From: Candidatus Heimdallarchaeota archaeon | GTDB taxonomy: Archaea; Asgardarchaeota; Heimdallarchaeia; Heimdallarchaeales; Heimdallarchaeaceae | DNA: 61,170 nt | Reading direction: 5' to 3' | NCBI GenBank assembly: GCA_030668875.1 | Contig: DAOVER010000017.1 | Location: 1-61,170, forward strand | In this document: positions 1-9,281 of the stretch, piece after piece | Layout: every line of letters starts with the position of its first letter | Position numbering within the stretch: position 1 is the stretch's first letter | Notes under the pieces: model-generated | Databases searched by the model: none | What the model was told of the DNA's origin: nothing | The model's input: the letters and a program-made list of their open reading frames with translations, nothing else | Made by a program: the position numbers and the translations under genes

Positions 1-1363
1 TCAAATCCTTCGGGACTGAAACAGAGGTGTTAAACGCTACCATAAACTCTCCCAAGCGGTTGATATCCAACCCCAGCACTTGTTTCTTACCTTTAGGAAT
101 CTTTGGGAGATAAGTGTGGAGAAGTTTGTGAGAGTGGAAACTGTTATGTGTCCCCTCTAAGACCACATCTACTCGAGGTTTGAAACAGGGAGCACTGCCG
201 CTGTTCACTTGGAAAACCTTAATTTCTGCACCATTTTTTACGTATTCCAAGACTTTGGGGGGAAAGAGAACTTGAGCAGTAAGTTTCTTCTTGCCCATTT
301 GTGGAAAACCTAAAGTGGTTCTACCATGGTTCTTTACTTGTCTGGTCAAATCTTTTGCATTCCCTTCACGGGTGATAACATAATCTTTTTTCATTAGTAG
401 TTTTACTGGTAATCTTCCTTGTTTTTTACGTTTGAATGGGAGAGGAACAAGCTTGTCTACAGGTAAACCTTGTAATAATTGAGGGACACTCTGCATGAAC
501 TGGTCAAAGAGTGTGAAAACTACCACCTGCCTTACGGCAGAAAAGAGTTTTCGAGTAGGCTTACCCATTATTTCTGCTAATTCCTTAGCTAATTTTTTGA
601 GACTTTTCCAACGAGAAGGGTGAAAGCTGTTGATCCACGAGGTGAGAAAGGGAGCAACAACATGTTGTTCTTGTTTCAAGAGTTTAAGTTTATTTTTGAA
701 AGCTTGCTGATTCTTCGTGAGGGTAGGAAGTTGTGAGAAATTATTGGTCTGGTGAGTCAGAACATCATCGATTGCTTGCACCACATCTTGTTGCTTGTAA
801 GTAGGTAAAGCTCCATTCAACACCAGATTATTAGAGAAATAGTAGTTCCTCTGTTTCTTCTTGCTAAAACTATCTAGCTGCATTCTAGAACTGGTCAGAA
901 GGTTAATGACGTACCTTCTCTGTAGTTTCCAATATTTTCCCAAACTCTGTTCTGTATAAGGCGAGCGACCAAAAATCATCCATTCCACCAGCTGTTGAGG
1001 GTTCTTATGCAAGAAGTTGAGCAACCCTTGCACTTTCTTCTCTTTGTCTATCTTCCCTTTTACTGCTATCTGGAGCCAGTGGTAAGCGCTCTCAGCGATG
1101 TTAGGGTTCTTCCCCACTGCTTTCCCTACCTGACGGACAAAGTAGCGTTCTTTAGGGTTAGTGCGGTAGAGGTCTAAAGCTTTCTTAACTACATCTTGAC
1201 TGAGAAGGTCGTGCTGCCTCTCTTCTAAATTCCTAATTCTTCGGTTGATTTCTTCTCGTTGAGAGGGGGATACACACTTCAACGCTACCTGATAACTCCT
1301 CATCACCTCGTCTAAGTTAATAGGTGGAGAAGTTTTAGAGGTGCTTGCTGCTTGTGTGCCCAT
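1..1363 (-). CDS. TnpB-like RNA-guided nuclease/transposase-associated protein, partial (C-terminus beyond window)
   Basis: An uninterrupted frame of 454 codons runs from ATG at 1361-1363 to the window edge. It is basic and rich in Lys/Arg. Near the end it reads VLGLDINRLGEF (Asp at residue 433), which looks like the first catalytic Asp of a RuvC-like domain in TnpB/Fanzor/Cas12 proteins. The other RuvC motifs and the zinc ribbon would lie outside the window. An ordinary TnpB has about 190 residues before this Asp, so the N-terminal part here is more than twice as long, as in Fanzor-like or Cas12-like proteins. The family call rests on the adjacent IS607 tnpA remnant plus this one motif. A different transposon accessory protein cannot be excluded. 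Confidence 0.6.
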   Translation of the reverse strand, partial: MGTQAASTSKTSPPINLDEVMRSYQVALKCVSPSQREEINRRIRNLEERQHDLLSQDVVKKALDLYRTNPKERYFVRQVGKAVGKNPNIAESAYHWLQIAVKGKIDKEKKVQGLLNFLHKNPQQLVEWMIFGRSPYTEQSLGKYWKLQRRYVINLLTSSRMQLDSFSKKKQRNYYFSNNLVLNGALPTYKQQDVVQAIDDVLTHQTNNFSQLPTLTKNQQAFKNKLKLLKQEQHVVAPFLTSWINSFHPSRWKSLKKLAKELAEIMGKPTRKLFSAVRQVVVFTLFDQFMQSVPQLLQGLPVDKLVPLPFKRKKQGRLPVKLLMKKDYVITREGNAKDLTRQVKNHGRTTLGFPQMGKKKLTAQVLFPPKVLEYVKNGAEIKVFQVNSGSAPCFKPRVDVVLEGTHNSFHSHKLLHTYLPKIPKGKKQVLGLDINRLGEFMVAFNTSVSVPKDL

Positions 1364-1413
1364 CTTCTACTCGTACGTATAATCCTTAAATTGCTATTTA
1401 AACCCGAAGAATC

Positions 1414-1627
1414 TCACTGGTTCTGTGGTGCTTTTCCTCTCCTCTGTCTGTGCAACCTCCCTGCAAAAGAAGTGACGAGAGCGATCATATCTTCTACTAA
1501 TTTGTTTTCAGTTGCTTGCTCCTCTTGTCCTCTTGCAAGGGAGGAGTTTTTCTTCCTTCTCCCACCTCCTCCTAGTACTAGCTGATACTCCTTGCATGTA
1601 TGCTGCTATGCCAATTCTAACTAACAT
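1414..1627 (-). pseudogene. tnpA: IS607 TnpA serine recombinase, internally deleted remnant
   Basis: From ATG at 1627 the minus strand encodes 39 residues containing IGIAAYMQGVSASTRRRWEK and then a Lys-Leu-x-Pro and Arg-Thr segment, before a TGA at 1508-1510. This is the MerR-like helix-turn-helix that opens IS607 TnpA. In another frame, 1416-1500 (ending at TGA 1414-1416) encodes VEDMIALVTSFAGRLH, the typical C-terminal tail of the same recombinase. The catalytic serine recombinase domain between them, roughly 130 residues, is absent. This is therefore an internally deleted, frameshifted copy that cannot catalyse transposition. Confidence 0.75.
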
Positions 1628-1721
1628 AGTTTTAGTTTTACTCTTCTTTCGAAAACATTTTCTGTTTTTTGGCAAGATTGAGCAATATTTCTTTCAGCTG
1701 TTGTTTACAGTTAGAACCACA

Positions 1722-2552
1722 TCATATCTTATCTGAAATGTTTTCTTGAACCGATTTCAGTAAATTGGATGACTGATCTGATTTTTCATGAAAGTTTAAT
1801 CCTATGGGGGATATGCTAATACTTTTCATGGTTTGCACTGCCCATGTATCGGTGTTTTCAGGAAAAGATTTTTTCTGTTCTCCCCACAACCATAAGTATG
1901 GGAGTTTTCGTGGATCTTTCTTCTCTACCATGTAGTTATCGTATTTATAAAACGCAGGCCTTGTGATATATACCTTTGTTTCTTCTGTAATCTCAGTAGG
2001 GTAATTTACGTTTAGAAAAGCTAGACTCTTTGGCCATTCCATATCCAATGTGTGCTCAACAATCATACTAGATATTTTTGCCATTCTATCAAAATTAATT
2101 CCTTTTTGTTCAATAAGTTGTGCATCATCAGATAAAGCAGCTGAAAAAGCAATTGCTGGAACATTATTGAAAGCTGCTTCGAATGCGGCAGCGCAAGTAC
2201 CACTTGTTAAAATTGAATGAATTGAAGAATTATCTCCATAATTAATTCCACTTACAACCATGTTAGGTTTCTTTTTTAGAACATGAATGCCCACAAGAAC
2301 ATTATCAGCTGGTGCACCAGTTGTACTGTAGCCTGTTGAACCATCATCATAATCTATTTGTGAGAAACGTATGGGTTTATGGAATGTAAGAGCCTTTGAT
2401 ACAGCTGAACTAGCTTCTGCAGGTGCAAAACACACCACTTTAGCTATTTTGGCAAGTTCTTCTCTAACAGAATTTAGGCCAATGGATTTAATTCCATCAT
2501 CATTTGTCAATAGAATAAGTTTATCTTTCACAAAGATAAAATGGACATCCAT
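1722..2552 (-). CDS. surE: 5'/3'-nucleotidase SurE
   Basis: 276 residues. It is a metal-dependent nucleoside monophosphatase of the SurE family. The N-terminus has the signature ILLTNDDGI (residues 13-21), whose paired Asp residues bind the divalent metal, followed by AxxExSAVSKALT and a conserved VVSGINYGDN segment (Asn in the active site), then TSGTCAAAFEA. Length matches the family (about 250-270). It may start at ATG 2552 or a few codons later (VKDKLILL). It stands alone, divergent from ppdK, with an AT-rich intergenic region containing the promoters of both. The C-terminal 25 residues are not conserved-looking. Confidence 0.9.
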   Translation of the reverse strand: MDVHFIFVKDKLILLTNDDGIKSIGLNSVREELAKIAKVVCFAPAEASSAVSKALTFHKPIRFSQIDYDDGSTGYSTTGAPADNVLVGIHVLKKKPNMVVSGINYGDNSSIHSILTSGTCAAAFEAAFNNVPAIAFSAALSDDAQLIEQKGINFDRMAKISSMIVEHTLDMEWPKSLAFLNVNYPTEITEETKVYITRPAFYKYDNYMVEKKDPRKLPYLWLWGEQKKSFPENTDTWAVQTMKSISISPIGLNFHEKSDQSSNLLKSVQENISDKI

Positions 2553-2662
2553 TTGTTAAGTTTTATCTTTGAAAATAAATTTTAGTTCAAACATAACGTT
2601 AAAAAAAACTAATCGTGCTGTTCTTTTAGAATAGATAATTACTTACATAAAGGTGTTTTACG

Positions 2663-5368
2663 ATGACAGAAAAATATGTCTATAAATTTTTTAGTAAAGC
2701 TATAAGTGAAGGAAAAGCAGAAATGAAACCATTGCTAGGTGGAAAAGGAGCAAATTTAGCTGAAATGACAAATTTGGGGCTGCCTGTACCACCAGGTTAT
2801 GTAGTAACAACTCAAGCCTGTCTTCATTTTCTAGCGAATAACGACTCCTACCCTGAAGGGTTGGAAGAACAAATAGAATTAGCACAACAAGGATTAGAAA
2901 ATTCCGCAGGGAAGAAATTGGGAGATGAAAATGATCCCCTTTTAGTTTCTGTAAGGAGTGGATCAGTTATTTCCATGCCTGGAATGATGGACACAGTATT
3001 GAACCTTGGTTTAACTGATAGTTCCGTTGAAGGGTTGGCAAAGGTGTCTGAAGACCCAAGATTCGCCTATGATTCATACCGTCGTTTTATTTACATGTAT
3101 GCTGATGTGGTAAAAGGTGTCAGCAAAACATTTTTTGAGAAAGAATTGAAAAAACTCAAGGAAGAACTCGGAGTAGAATCTGATACAGAAGTACCTGCTG
3201 AAGAACTCAAAAAACTTGTCCAAAAATACAAAGAAATCTATAAAGAACATTTGGGCGAAGACTTTCCACAAGATCCACGTGTTCAGTTATCTGATGCAGT
3301 TAAGGCTGTTTTTAAAAGCTGGAATAATAAACGTGCTATTGATTATAGAAACCATCAAGGCATTTCACATGATTTAGGAACTGCCGTCAATATTATGATA
3401 ATGGTTTATGGTAACCTAGGAGAAACATCTGCAACCGGTGTAGCATTCTCAAGAAACCCATCCGATGGAAGTAAGGGAATTTACGGAGAATATCTCATTA
3501 ATGCTCAAGGAGAAGATGTTGTTGCTGGAATTAGAACCCCAGTACCAGTTGCAAATCTCAAAGACGAGATGCCCCCCCTCTATAATGAATTAGTAGAGAT
3601 TTCTGGGAATTTGGAAACTAGATATAGAGACATGCAAGATATGGAATTTACAATTCAACAAGGAAAACTCTACATGCTTCAAACAAGAAATGGTAAAAGA
3701 ACTGGAATCGCTGCAAGTCAAATTGCTTATGATTTAGTTAATGAGGGCGTTATCACTAAGGAAGAGGCTATCATGAGGATCACTCCAAGTGATGTTGAAA
3801 ATGCTTTATTCCCATCTATTGATTGGCAACAAATAAACGCTAATGCTCCAATCAAACAAATTAAACATGAATTAAGTGATAAACTCCTTGGCTCAGGTTT
3901 AGCTGCTGGAGCTGCTGCTGCGACTGGACTTGCTATTTTTGATGCCGATAGAGCTGAAGAAGTAGCAAAACAAAATAAAGATGTAATTCTAGTAAGGGTA
4001 GAGACAAACCCATCCGATTTTCATGGTATGGCTGCCAGTAATGGTATTCTAACAATGAAAGGCGGTCTAACAAGCCATGCTGCAATTGTTGCAAGACAGA
4101 TTGGTAAAGCTTGCATTGTTGGAAGTGAAAAAGGTGGAATATCTATTGATGTTGAGAAAAACGAACTTTATGCTAAGGGTATAACCATTAAGGAAGGAGA
4201 CTGGATTACTGTCGACGGTGATGATGGTTCAATCTATGCTGGTAAACTGCCTACTAGGCCAGCTAACTTGCCAGATTCAATGAATATAATTTTAGATTGG
4301 TGTGATGAAACCGCTAAAATTGGTGTGAAAGCTAATGCTGATAAACCTGATCAATTCATAAAGGCTTTAGAATTTGGAGCTAAAGGTATAGGTCTATGTA
4401 GAACAGAACACATGTTCTTTGATAATCTTGATTTAGTTAGAGGTATGATTTTAGCCAAAACTGATGAAGAAAGAAAACACTATGTTGATCAGTTAGAACC
4501 TGTTCAAGAAGAGGATTTCCGAGGCATATTTGATGTTTCAAAAGGCTACCCTGTTATTATACGTTTGATTGATCCTCCTCTACATGAATTCTTGCCAAGT
4601 GAAGAAGAATTAATGACTGAGATTTTTGAAGCAAAATTAGCAGGAAAGAAGGATGACGATTTCAAGGAAACAGCTGATATGTTAGACGTTGTAAGAGAAA
4701 TGAAGGAACAAAATCCTATGCTCGGTTTAAGAGGTTGTAGACTCGGAATTACAATGCCAATTGTAACAGAAATGCAAGCTCGTGCAATATTCAAAGCAAC
4801 TGCTAAAGTTATCAAAAGCGGCAAAGAAGTACTTCCAGAAGTAATGGTTCCTCTTGTAGGGTTCCAAAAAGAATTCGAACACCAAAGAACAATCATTGAT
4901 CGCATTGCTAAGGAAGTGATGCAAGAAGAGAGTATCGAATTTAAGTATCTTGTGGGAACAATGATTGAAGTACCCAGAGCAGCTTTAACAAGTAGTGAAA
5001 TTGCAGGTGGAGAACAAGGGGCCCAATTCTTTAGTTTTGGAACTAATGATCTTCATCAAATGACTTTAGGTTTTAGCAGAGATGATGCTGGTCCATTTAT
5101 CTCCAAATATGTGGAACAAGGAATAATCAAAGATGATCCATTTGTTTCAATAGAAGAAACAGGTGTCGGACGATTAATGGAGATATGTGTAGAAGATGGA
5201 AAAACTGCAAATCCTGAAATTGAATTAGGGATTTGCGGTGAACAAGGTGGGGATCCTCAGTCTATAGATTTCTGTTATAGAATCGGTTTGGATTACGTAT
5301 CTTGCAGTCCATTTAGAGTACCAATAGCTAGATTAGCTGCCGCTCGCGCTACATTAAGCAATAAATAA
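2663..5368 (+). CDS. ppdK: Pyruvate, phosphate dikinase
   Basis: 901 residues. It interconverts ATP + Pi + pyruvate and AMP + PPi + PEP in cytosolic central carbon metabolism. The order is an N-terminal ATP-grasp nucleotide-binding domain (LLGGKGANLAEM near residue 25, SVRSGSVISMPGMMDT near 95-112), a central phosphohistidine domain with GGLTSHAAIVARQ (catalytic His about residue 471), and a C-terminal PEP/pyruvate TIM barrel with GLCRTEHMFF and LGICGEQGGDP (Cys acid/base). Length is close to the usual 870-900. The start is ATG with an upstream AAGGTG. A pyrimidine-rich tract follows the stop codon. Confidence 0.95.
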   Translation: MTEKYVYKFFSKAISEGKAEMKPLLGGKGANLAEMTNLGLPVPPGYVVTTQACLHFLANNDSYPEGLEEQIELAQQGLENSAGKKLGDENDPLLVSVRSGSVISMPGMMDTVLNLGLTDSSVEGLAKVSEDPRFAYDSYRRFIYMYADVVKGVSKTFFEKELKKLKEELGVESDTEVPAEELKKLVQKYKEIYKEHLGEDFPQDPRVQLSDAVKAVFKSWNNKRAIDYRNHQGISHDLGTAVNIMIMVYGNLGETSATGVAFSRNPSDGSKGIYGEYLINAQGEDVVAGIRTPVPVANLKDEMPPLYNELVEISGNLETRYRDMQDMEFTIQQGKLYMLQTRNGKRTGIAASQIAYDLVNEGVITKEEAIMRITPSDVENALFPSIDWQQINANAPIKQIKHELSDKLLGSGLAAGAAAATGLAIFDADRAEEVAKQNKDVILVRVETNPSDFHGMAASNGILTMKGGLTSHAAIVARQIGKACIVGSEKGGISIDVEKNELYAKGITIKEGDWITVDGDDGSIYAGKLPTRPANLPDSMNIILDWCDETAKIGVKANADKPDQFIKALEFGAKGIGLCRTEHMFFDNLDLVRGMILAKTDEERKHYVDQLEPVQEEDFRGIFDVSKGYPVIIRLIDPPLHEFLPSEEELMTEIFEAKLAGKKDDDFKETADMLDVVREMKEQNPMLGLRGCRLGITMPIVTEMQARAIFKATAKVIKSGKEVLPEVMVPLVGFQKEFEHQRTIIDRIAKEVMQEESIEFKYLVGTMIEVPRAALTSSEIAGGEQGAQFFSFGTNDLHQMTLGFSRDDAGPFISKYVEQGIIKDDPFVSIEETGVGRLMEICVEDGKTANPEIELGICGEQGGDPQSIDFCYRIGLDYVSCSPFRVPIARLAAARATLSNK

Positions 5369-5370
5369 AC

Positions 5371-5402
5371 TACTTCTCTCTCCTTTTCTTTTTCTTTTCT
5401 TT
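5371..5402 (+). terminator. Pyrimidine/T-tract terminator after ppdK
   Basis: Right after the ppdK stop there are about 30 bases almost entirely of T and C, with several runs of 3-5 T. This is the usual form of an archaeal intrinsic terminator. It separates ppdK from the convergent gene at 5402-6352. No hairpin is seen. Confidence 0.45.
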
Positions 5403-6352
5403 TACAATGATATTATTCTATCAATGCTATCTAGGAAGAAACTTATGTCTTCTGTGTATTCAAAGAGAAGCCTAACGAGCTCAGACTTTAATGAGGTTTT
5501 ATGAAGAGCTATTAATTCATCAAGCATCTGGATATTTGTCTTAGTATTTGCGAATTCTGTATAAACTCCGATTATATCTCTTTCTTGAATTGAACTAAGA
5601 AGATTTTCAAGAATATCAAGAATGAAATACATTTTGTTATTGATATCTCCTGATTCGCTATAGTTGTCTAGCATTATCTGTGTTGAGATTTCCTGAGCTT
5701 TTGTTGCGATGTCTTCATAGGCGATATCCAACATGTCGGTTACAATCTCATCTATGTTCATCTCATCTGCTCTCTGCTCCGTGGGCACCGTTGAAACATC
5801 CATTTTATTTGTTGTATCTTTGATCTCTTCATCTAACCATTTGACAAAGGAAGGTGTGATTATCGGTTTACGATCCAGAAGAGTGTCAGCAGATGCGAAA
5901 TCCTCTTGTTTTGGCTTAGGGTGAAAAAATTGTTCTTTTATTTGTGAATGAGCAGTGTATTCAGGGTAATTTTCGTAAACATACTCCACCAATTGCCGTA
6001 GACTATAGTTGTTGAAATCATAACAGAGGTCTTGGATAACTTGATCATAAATGTCCCCAAAATCATTTTCCAATAGATATTGTTCTCCGTGATCTGTTAT
6101 TTGATAACGATGAAGAATTTCACCACCAGCTTTCTCAACTTCTTCATGTTCAATATAACCATAGTCATCTAAATGCTGAATGTCCTCTTGGATAACTTGA
6201 CAATATGGTCCAAATTTAAAAGGAATAAAATCATAACCAGTATTGATATGATAATTCTTCTCCAAAAGAAACAAGAGTTTTTGAAACTGTACTCTCCCAT
6301 TAACGTATCCCATGTGTTTTAAAAGTAATAACAACGTGGAGTAACGGGACAT
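5402..6352 (-). CDS. YwgA/Panacea-like N-terminal domain protein, function unknown
   Basis: 316 residues. The first ~90 residues read like the winged-helix-type domain of YwgA and phage-associated SocA/Panacea proteins: a leading LLLLLKHMGYVNGRVQFQKL, then FKFGPYC, then a LDDYGYIEH strand. In those families the domain occurs in antitoxin-like or regulatory proteins. Residues 100-316 are acidic and predicted helical, and match nothing I recognise. It lies between ppdK (convergent) and the EamA transporter (divergent). Neither neighbour suggests a role. Confidence 0.5.
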   Translation of the reverse strand: MSRYSTLLLLLKHMGYVNGRVQFQKLLFLLEKNYHINTGYDFIPFKFGPYCQVIQEDIQHLDDYGYIEHEEVEKAGGEILHRYQITDHGEQYLLENDFGDIYDQVIQDLCYDFNNYSLRQLVEYVYENYPEYTAHSQIKEQFFHPKPKQEDFASADTLLDRKPIITPSFVKWLDEEIKDTTNKMDVSTVPTEQRADEMNIDEIVTDMLDIAYEDIATKAQEISTQIMLDNYSESGDINNKMYFILDILENLLSSIQERDIIGVYTEFANTKTNIQMLDELIALHKTSLKSELVRLLFEYTEDISFFLDSIDRIISL

Positions 6353-6406
6353 CTCAGTATAATTAAACAGAGATTAATATATAAACTCATAGAAATATTA
6401 GAGACT

Positions 6407-7420
6407 ATGATGAGTAAAACCCCCGTTTCAGGTAGTTTACTTGTTTCCATAGCTGCTTTATTATGGGGCACAAGTTTTGTTGTTATACAGTGGGGGTTTG
6501 AGAACAGTGAAATTAATCCCTTACTTTTTGTTTTTCTTAGGTTTGCCATAGCTGCAATAGTTTTCTTACCAATTGCTTTGTATAAACTTAAAGGAATCAG
6601 TAAGCTGCTTCTGTCTAGACCTATAATTCTCATCGGATTATTCAATGCTTTTGCATTCCTATTCCAATTTCTAGGACAAGACCATACAACAGCAGGAAAG
6701 GCCTCTCTTTTTGTCAATTTTTATGCCATTACGGTCCCTTTGATAGCTCCGTTGATATTACCTGAAAAATACAGTTGGAGAGTAATAGTAAGTACAATTC
6801 TAGGCTTTGGTGGTGCTTTTCTAGTCACAACTAATCTTGATTTTGCTGCATTGGGATTTAATGGAGATTCATCACTACTTGGTGATTTGCTCACACTCTG
6901 TTCTGGTGGAGCATGGACATTATATATCTTGGCTTCAAAAAAATATTTCGAGAAGGAGAAAAGTGCTTCCGGTTTAGATGTTTTTTTTGGAACTCTAATT
7001 TGGACAGCTGTTTTTCTCACCTTGGGACTACCTTTTGCTTTTATTAATACACAATGGAACGACATTGTCTCACAATTTACTTGGCAAGTTATAGTTTCCA
7101 TTTTTTATCTTGCAATAGTTTGTACAGTTGGGGCCTTCGCAATATACATGGTTGGGTTGAAAAAAACAGATGCAGGAGAAAGTGTTATCTTTATGTTTAT
7201 TGAGGTCATTGTAGCCTTTATATTGGGTTGGTTAATTCTTGAAACTGTACCAGAACCATGGGAGATAGTTGGGGCAATATTAATTATTATTGCTATTATT
7301 GTAGTTTCTCTCAAATTTAAGGAGGTAAAGGATTCAAAAATGGATGACAAGGATCACGTAACTAAGCAAAAGGAAGAGGGCAATCATGAGGAAAGTACAA
7401 CTGAAATTCAACCAGAGTGA
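6407..7420 (+). CDS. DMT-superfamily (EamA) transporter
   Basis: 337 residues with about ten hydrophobic segments and an internal duplication of the EamA type. It opens with LLVSIAALLWGTSFVVIQWG, the conserved first helix. The second half repeats the pattern and ends with the typical VGAILIIIAIIVV helix. A charged ~40-residue tail rich in Lys, Glu and Asp follows. It is an inner-membrane exporter or permease of unknown substrate (metabolites or amino acids in characterised relatives). ATG start. Confidence 0.85.
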   Translation: MMSKTPVSGSLLVSIAALLWGTSFVVIQWGFENSEINPLLFVFLRFAIAAIVFLPIALYKLKGISKLLLSRPIILIGLFNAFAFLFQFLGQDHTTAGKASLFVNFYAITVPLIAPLILPEKYSWRVIVSTILGFGGAFLVTTNLDFAALGFNGDSSLLGDLLTLCSGGAWTLYILASKKYFEKEKSASGLDVFFGTLIWTAVFLTLGLPFAFINTQWNDIVSQFTWQVIVSIFYLAIVCTVGAFAIYMVGLKKTDAGESVIFMFIEVIVAFILGWLILETVPEPWEIVGAILIIIAIIVVSLKFKEVKDSKMDDKDHVTKQKEEGNHEESTTEIQPE

Positions 7421-7562
7421 AACCTTTACTCGTGGTTTCTTGAAGCTTTCTAAATGAAAAATTACCAAAGTGAGTCTTACTGGAATAATACACAAAGAAT
7501 ACGGAGTAAAAACAACCCAATTCACAAGATTTTATAAGAAACTCAATCCTCTGTACTGTATT

Positions 7563-8576
7563 ATGAAAAAGAAAAACATTATTGCTATCATTATGACTGC
7601 TATTGGAATAGCTCTCATAACAACAGCATTAGTTATAGTTTATACCTCTTATCAAAGAGCCAATCCAATTGATGCAGCAATAACTAATTACTTCTATGCC
7701 AATAGGAGTGAATCCCTCGAACTTATTATGTATATAATTACCTATTTGGGAGAATCCTTAGTATACTTTGGTATGTTGCTCCTTCTTTATTATCTCTGGG
7801 ATAAGAAGAAAACCTTCAGGACAATGTCACTAATAATAGCATCTACAGTTGTTAACACCTCAGCTAAAGCTATTTTTAGATTAGAAAGACCACCTAAATA
7901 TCAGCACTACAGTTTAATAGACGAGATATCTTCTGGCTTACCAAGTGGTCATGCCCAGAATAGTACAATCTTTTGGGGTACCCTTGGAATATTTCTAAAG
8001 AAAATAATGATTGTATTTTCAATTCTAATGCCATTACTGATTGGTTTCTCGAGAATATATTTAGGCGTGCATTGGTTTACCGATGTGATAATGGGATATG
8101 GTATAGGTTTTCTTGTATTAGCATTATACATTTTCTTTGGTGAATACATTGAGAATTTCCTCAATGAGAAGTCTGCAACAATTAAAATTTTAGTAGCTAT
8201 TGCAGTAACTGCTATTTTTGCTGTCATTGTAATTTTCTTACTTTATAATCGTGTTGAAAATGATATTGAGTTAATTTCCGGTGCCTTAAAACTCATTGTG
8301 TTGCTTACCACACTTTCTATTTCCTATACCGTTGAAGGTTCGCTAATTAATTTTAATAATGAAATTGATAAATGGTGGAAATACATTGTTAGGATTTTGA
8401 TTGGTGGTGCAACCTTCGGCATTTTCTACTTTGGGGTGTCAATGCTATTTGATCTTGCCATTAACGCTGTTGCTTGGGTAGGCATAGAATTAACACTAGA
8501 CCTAATTAGATATGCTATGCTTGGTCCGGCCTTCCTCCTCCTCGCTCCTTGGATAATGATGAAGTTGAAAGTCTAA
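7563..8576 (+). CDS. PAP2-family membrane phosphatase
   Basis: About 337 residues from ATG 7563. The frame is open further upstream, but the extra 31 residues are polar and the ATG is followed at once by the first membrane helix. The three-part PAP2 phosphatase signature is present: KAIFRLERP (K-x6-RP), PSGHAQNS (SGH catalytic motif) and SRIYLGVHWFTDV (SR-x5-H). It is likely to act on a lipid phosphate or pyrophosphate such as polyprenyl-PP. After the PAP2 domain there are about four more membrane helices of unknown role. A T-rich tract follows the stop. Confidence 0.85.
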   Translation: MKKKNIIAIIMTAIGIALITTALVIVYTSYQRANPIDAAITNYFYANRSESLELIMYIITYLGESLVYFGMLLLLYYLWDKKKTFRTMSLIIASTVVNTSAKAIFRLERPPKYQHYSLIDEISSGLPSGHAQNSTIFWGTLGIFLKKIMIVFSILMPLLIGFSRIYLGVHWFTDVIMGYGIGFLVLALYIFFGEYIENFLNEKSATIKILVAIAVTAIFAVIVIFLLYNRVENDIELISGALKLIVLLTTLSISYTVEGSLINFNNEIDKWWKYIVRILIGGATFGIFYFGVSMLFDLAINAVAWVGIELTLDLIRYAMLGPAFLLLAPWIMMKLKV

Positions 8577-8700
8577 AGCAACTTCACACCTTTTTTTCTT
8601 TTCCTTATTTTTATGAATACTTAAACTCTTGTTATTGTCTTTCAACATTAGATTTTTAAAGTAAATATGATTGGCTAATTTAGTTGTAAGAGGATTCAAA

Positions 8701-9270
8701 ATGCACGAGGAAATTAAACTCTTCAATAAATGGGATTTCAGCGAAGTAGAAGTAAGTGATTTAGGTCTACAAAGATACATCTCTCTTCAACCTGTATATT
8801 TTCCACATTCAGGTGGTAGATATCAGGATCAAAGGTTTAAGAAAGCAGAGATGAGCATCGTTGAAAGATTTACCAACAAATTGATGAAGAAAGGTAAGAA
8901 TGCCGGTAAAAAACAGAGAGCAATTAATTTTGTAAGAATAGCTTTCGATATAATTTATGAAAGAACTGGCGAAAATCCCATACAAGTTTTAGTAGATGCT
9001 ATTACCAACGTTGCACCCAGAGAAGAAACAACTCGTTTAACATATGGTGGTGTAGCGCAACATATTGCAGTGGATATTTCTCCTCTCCGAAGAGTTGACC
9101 TTGCACTAAGATATATGTCCAATGCAATCAAGCAAAAAAGTTTCAATAACGTAAAAAGCGTTGAGGAAGTTACTGCTGAAGAACTAATACTTGCCTCCAA
9201 AGGAGATCAAGCAAGTGCAGCAGTTAAAAAGAAGTTAGAGATAGAACGAATAGCTCTATCCGCTAGATAA
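8701..9270 (+). CDS. rps7: Small ribosomal subunit protein uS7
   Basis: 189 residues from ATG 8701. This start is preceded by AGAGG at a good spacing and begins MHEEIKLFNKW; an in-frame TTG at 8671 would add ten residues. It is the archaeal/eukaryotic form of uS7, binding the 3' major domain of 16S rRNA. Recognisable segments are ERFTNKLMKKGKNAGKKQRA, NPIQVLVDAITNVAPREE and the basic RRVDLALRYM region. It sits 11 bases before uL16 and is probably cotranscribed with it. The usual uS12 and EF-1-alpha neighbours are not adjacent. Confidence 0.93.
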   Translation: MHEEIKLFNKWDFSEVEVSDLGLQRYISLQPVYFPHSGGRYQDQRFKKAEMSIVERFTNKLMKKGKNAGKKQRAINFVRIAFDIIYERTGENPIQVLVDAITNVAPREETTRLTYGGVAQHIAVDISPLRRVDLALRYMSNAIKQKSFNNVKSVEEVTAEELILASKGDQASAAVKKKLEIERIALSAR

Positions 9271-9281
9271 AGATTTAGAAG

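Larger units (their letters stand above)
1..1660 (-). mobile_element. IS607-type insertion element (partial, tnpA degenerate)
   Basis: On the minus strand, a remnant of an IS607 serine recombinase (tnpA) is followed after about 50 bases by a long TnpB-like ORF. This is the tnpA-tnpB order of IS607 elements. The surE gene begins at 1722 on the same strand, so the upstream end of the element lies between about 1628 and 1721. The other end is outside the window. No terminal inverted repeats are visible, and IS607 elements normally lack them. Codon use in the tnpB ORF is richer in C-ending codons (CTC, CCC, ACC) than in neighbouring genes, consistent with transfer. Confidence 0.7.

Noticed and set aside
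1352..1736. Overlapping short plus-strand ORFs of 74-77 codons
   Set aside because: They lie opposite the IS607 tnpA remnant and surE end; composition is that of reverse-strand shadows.
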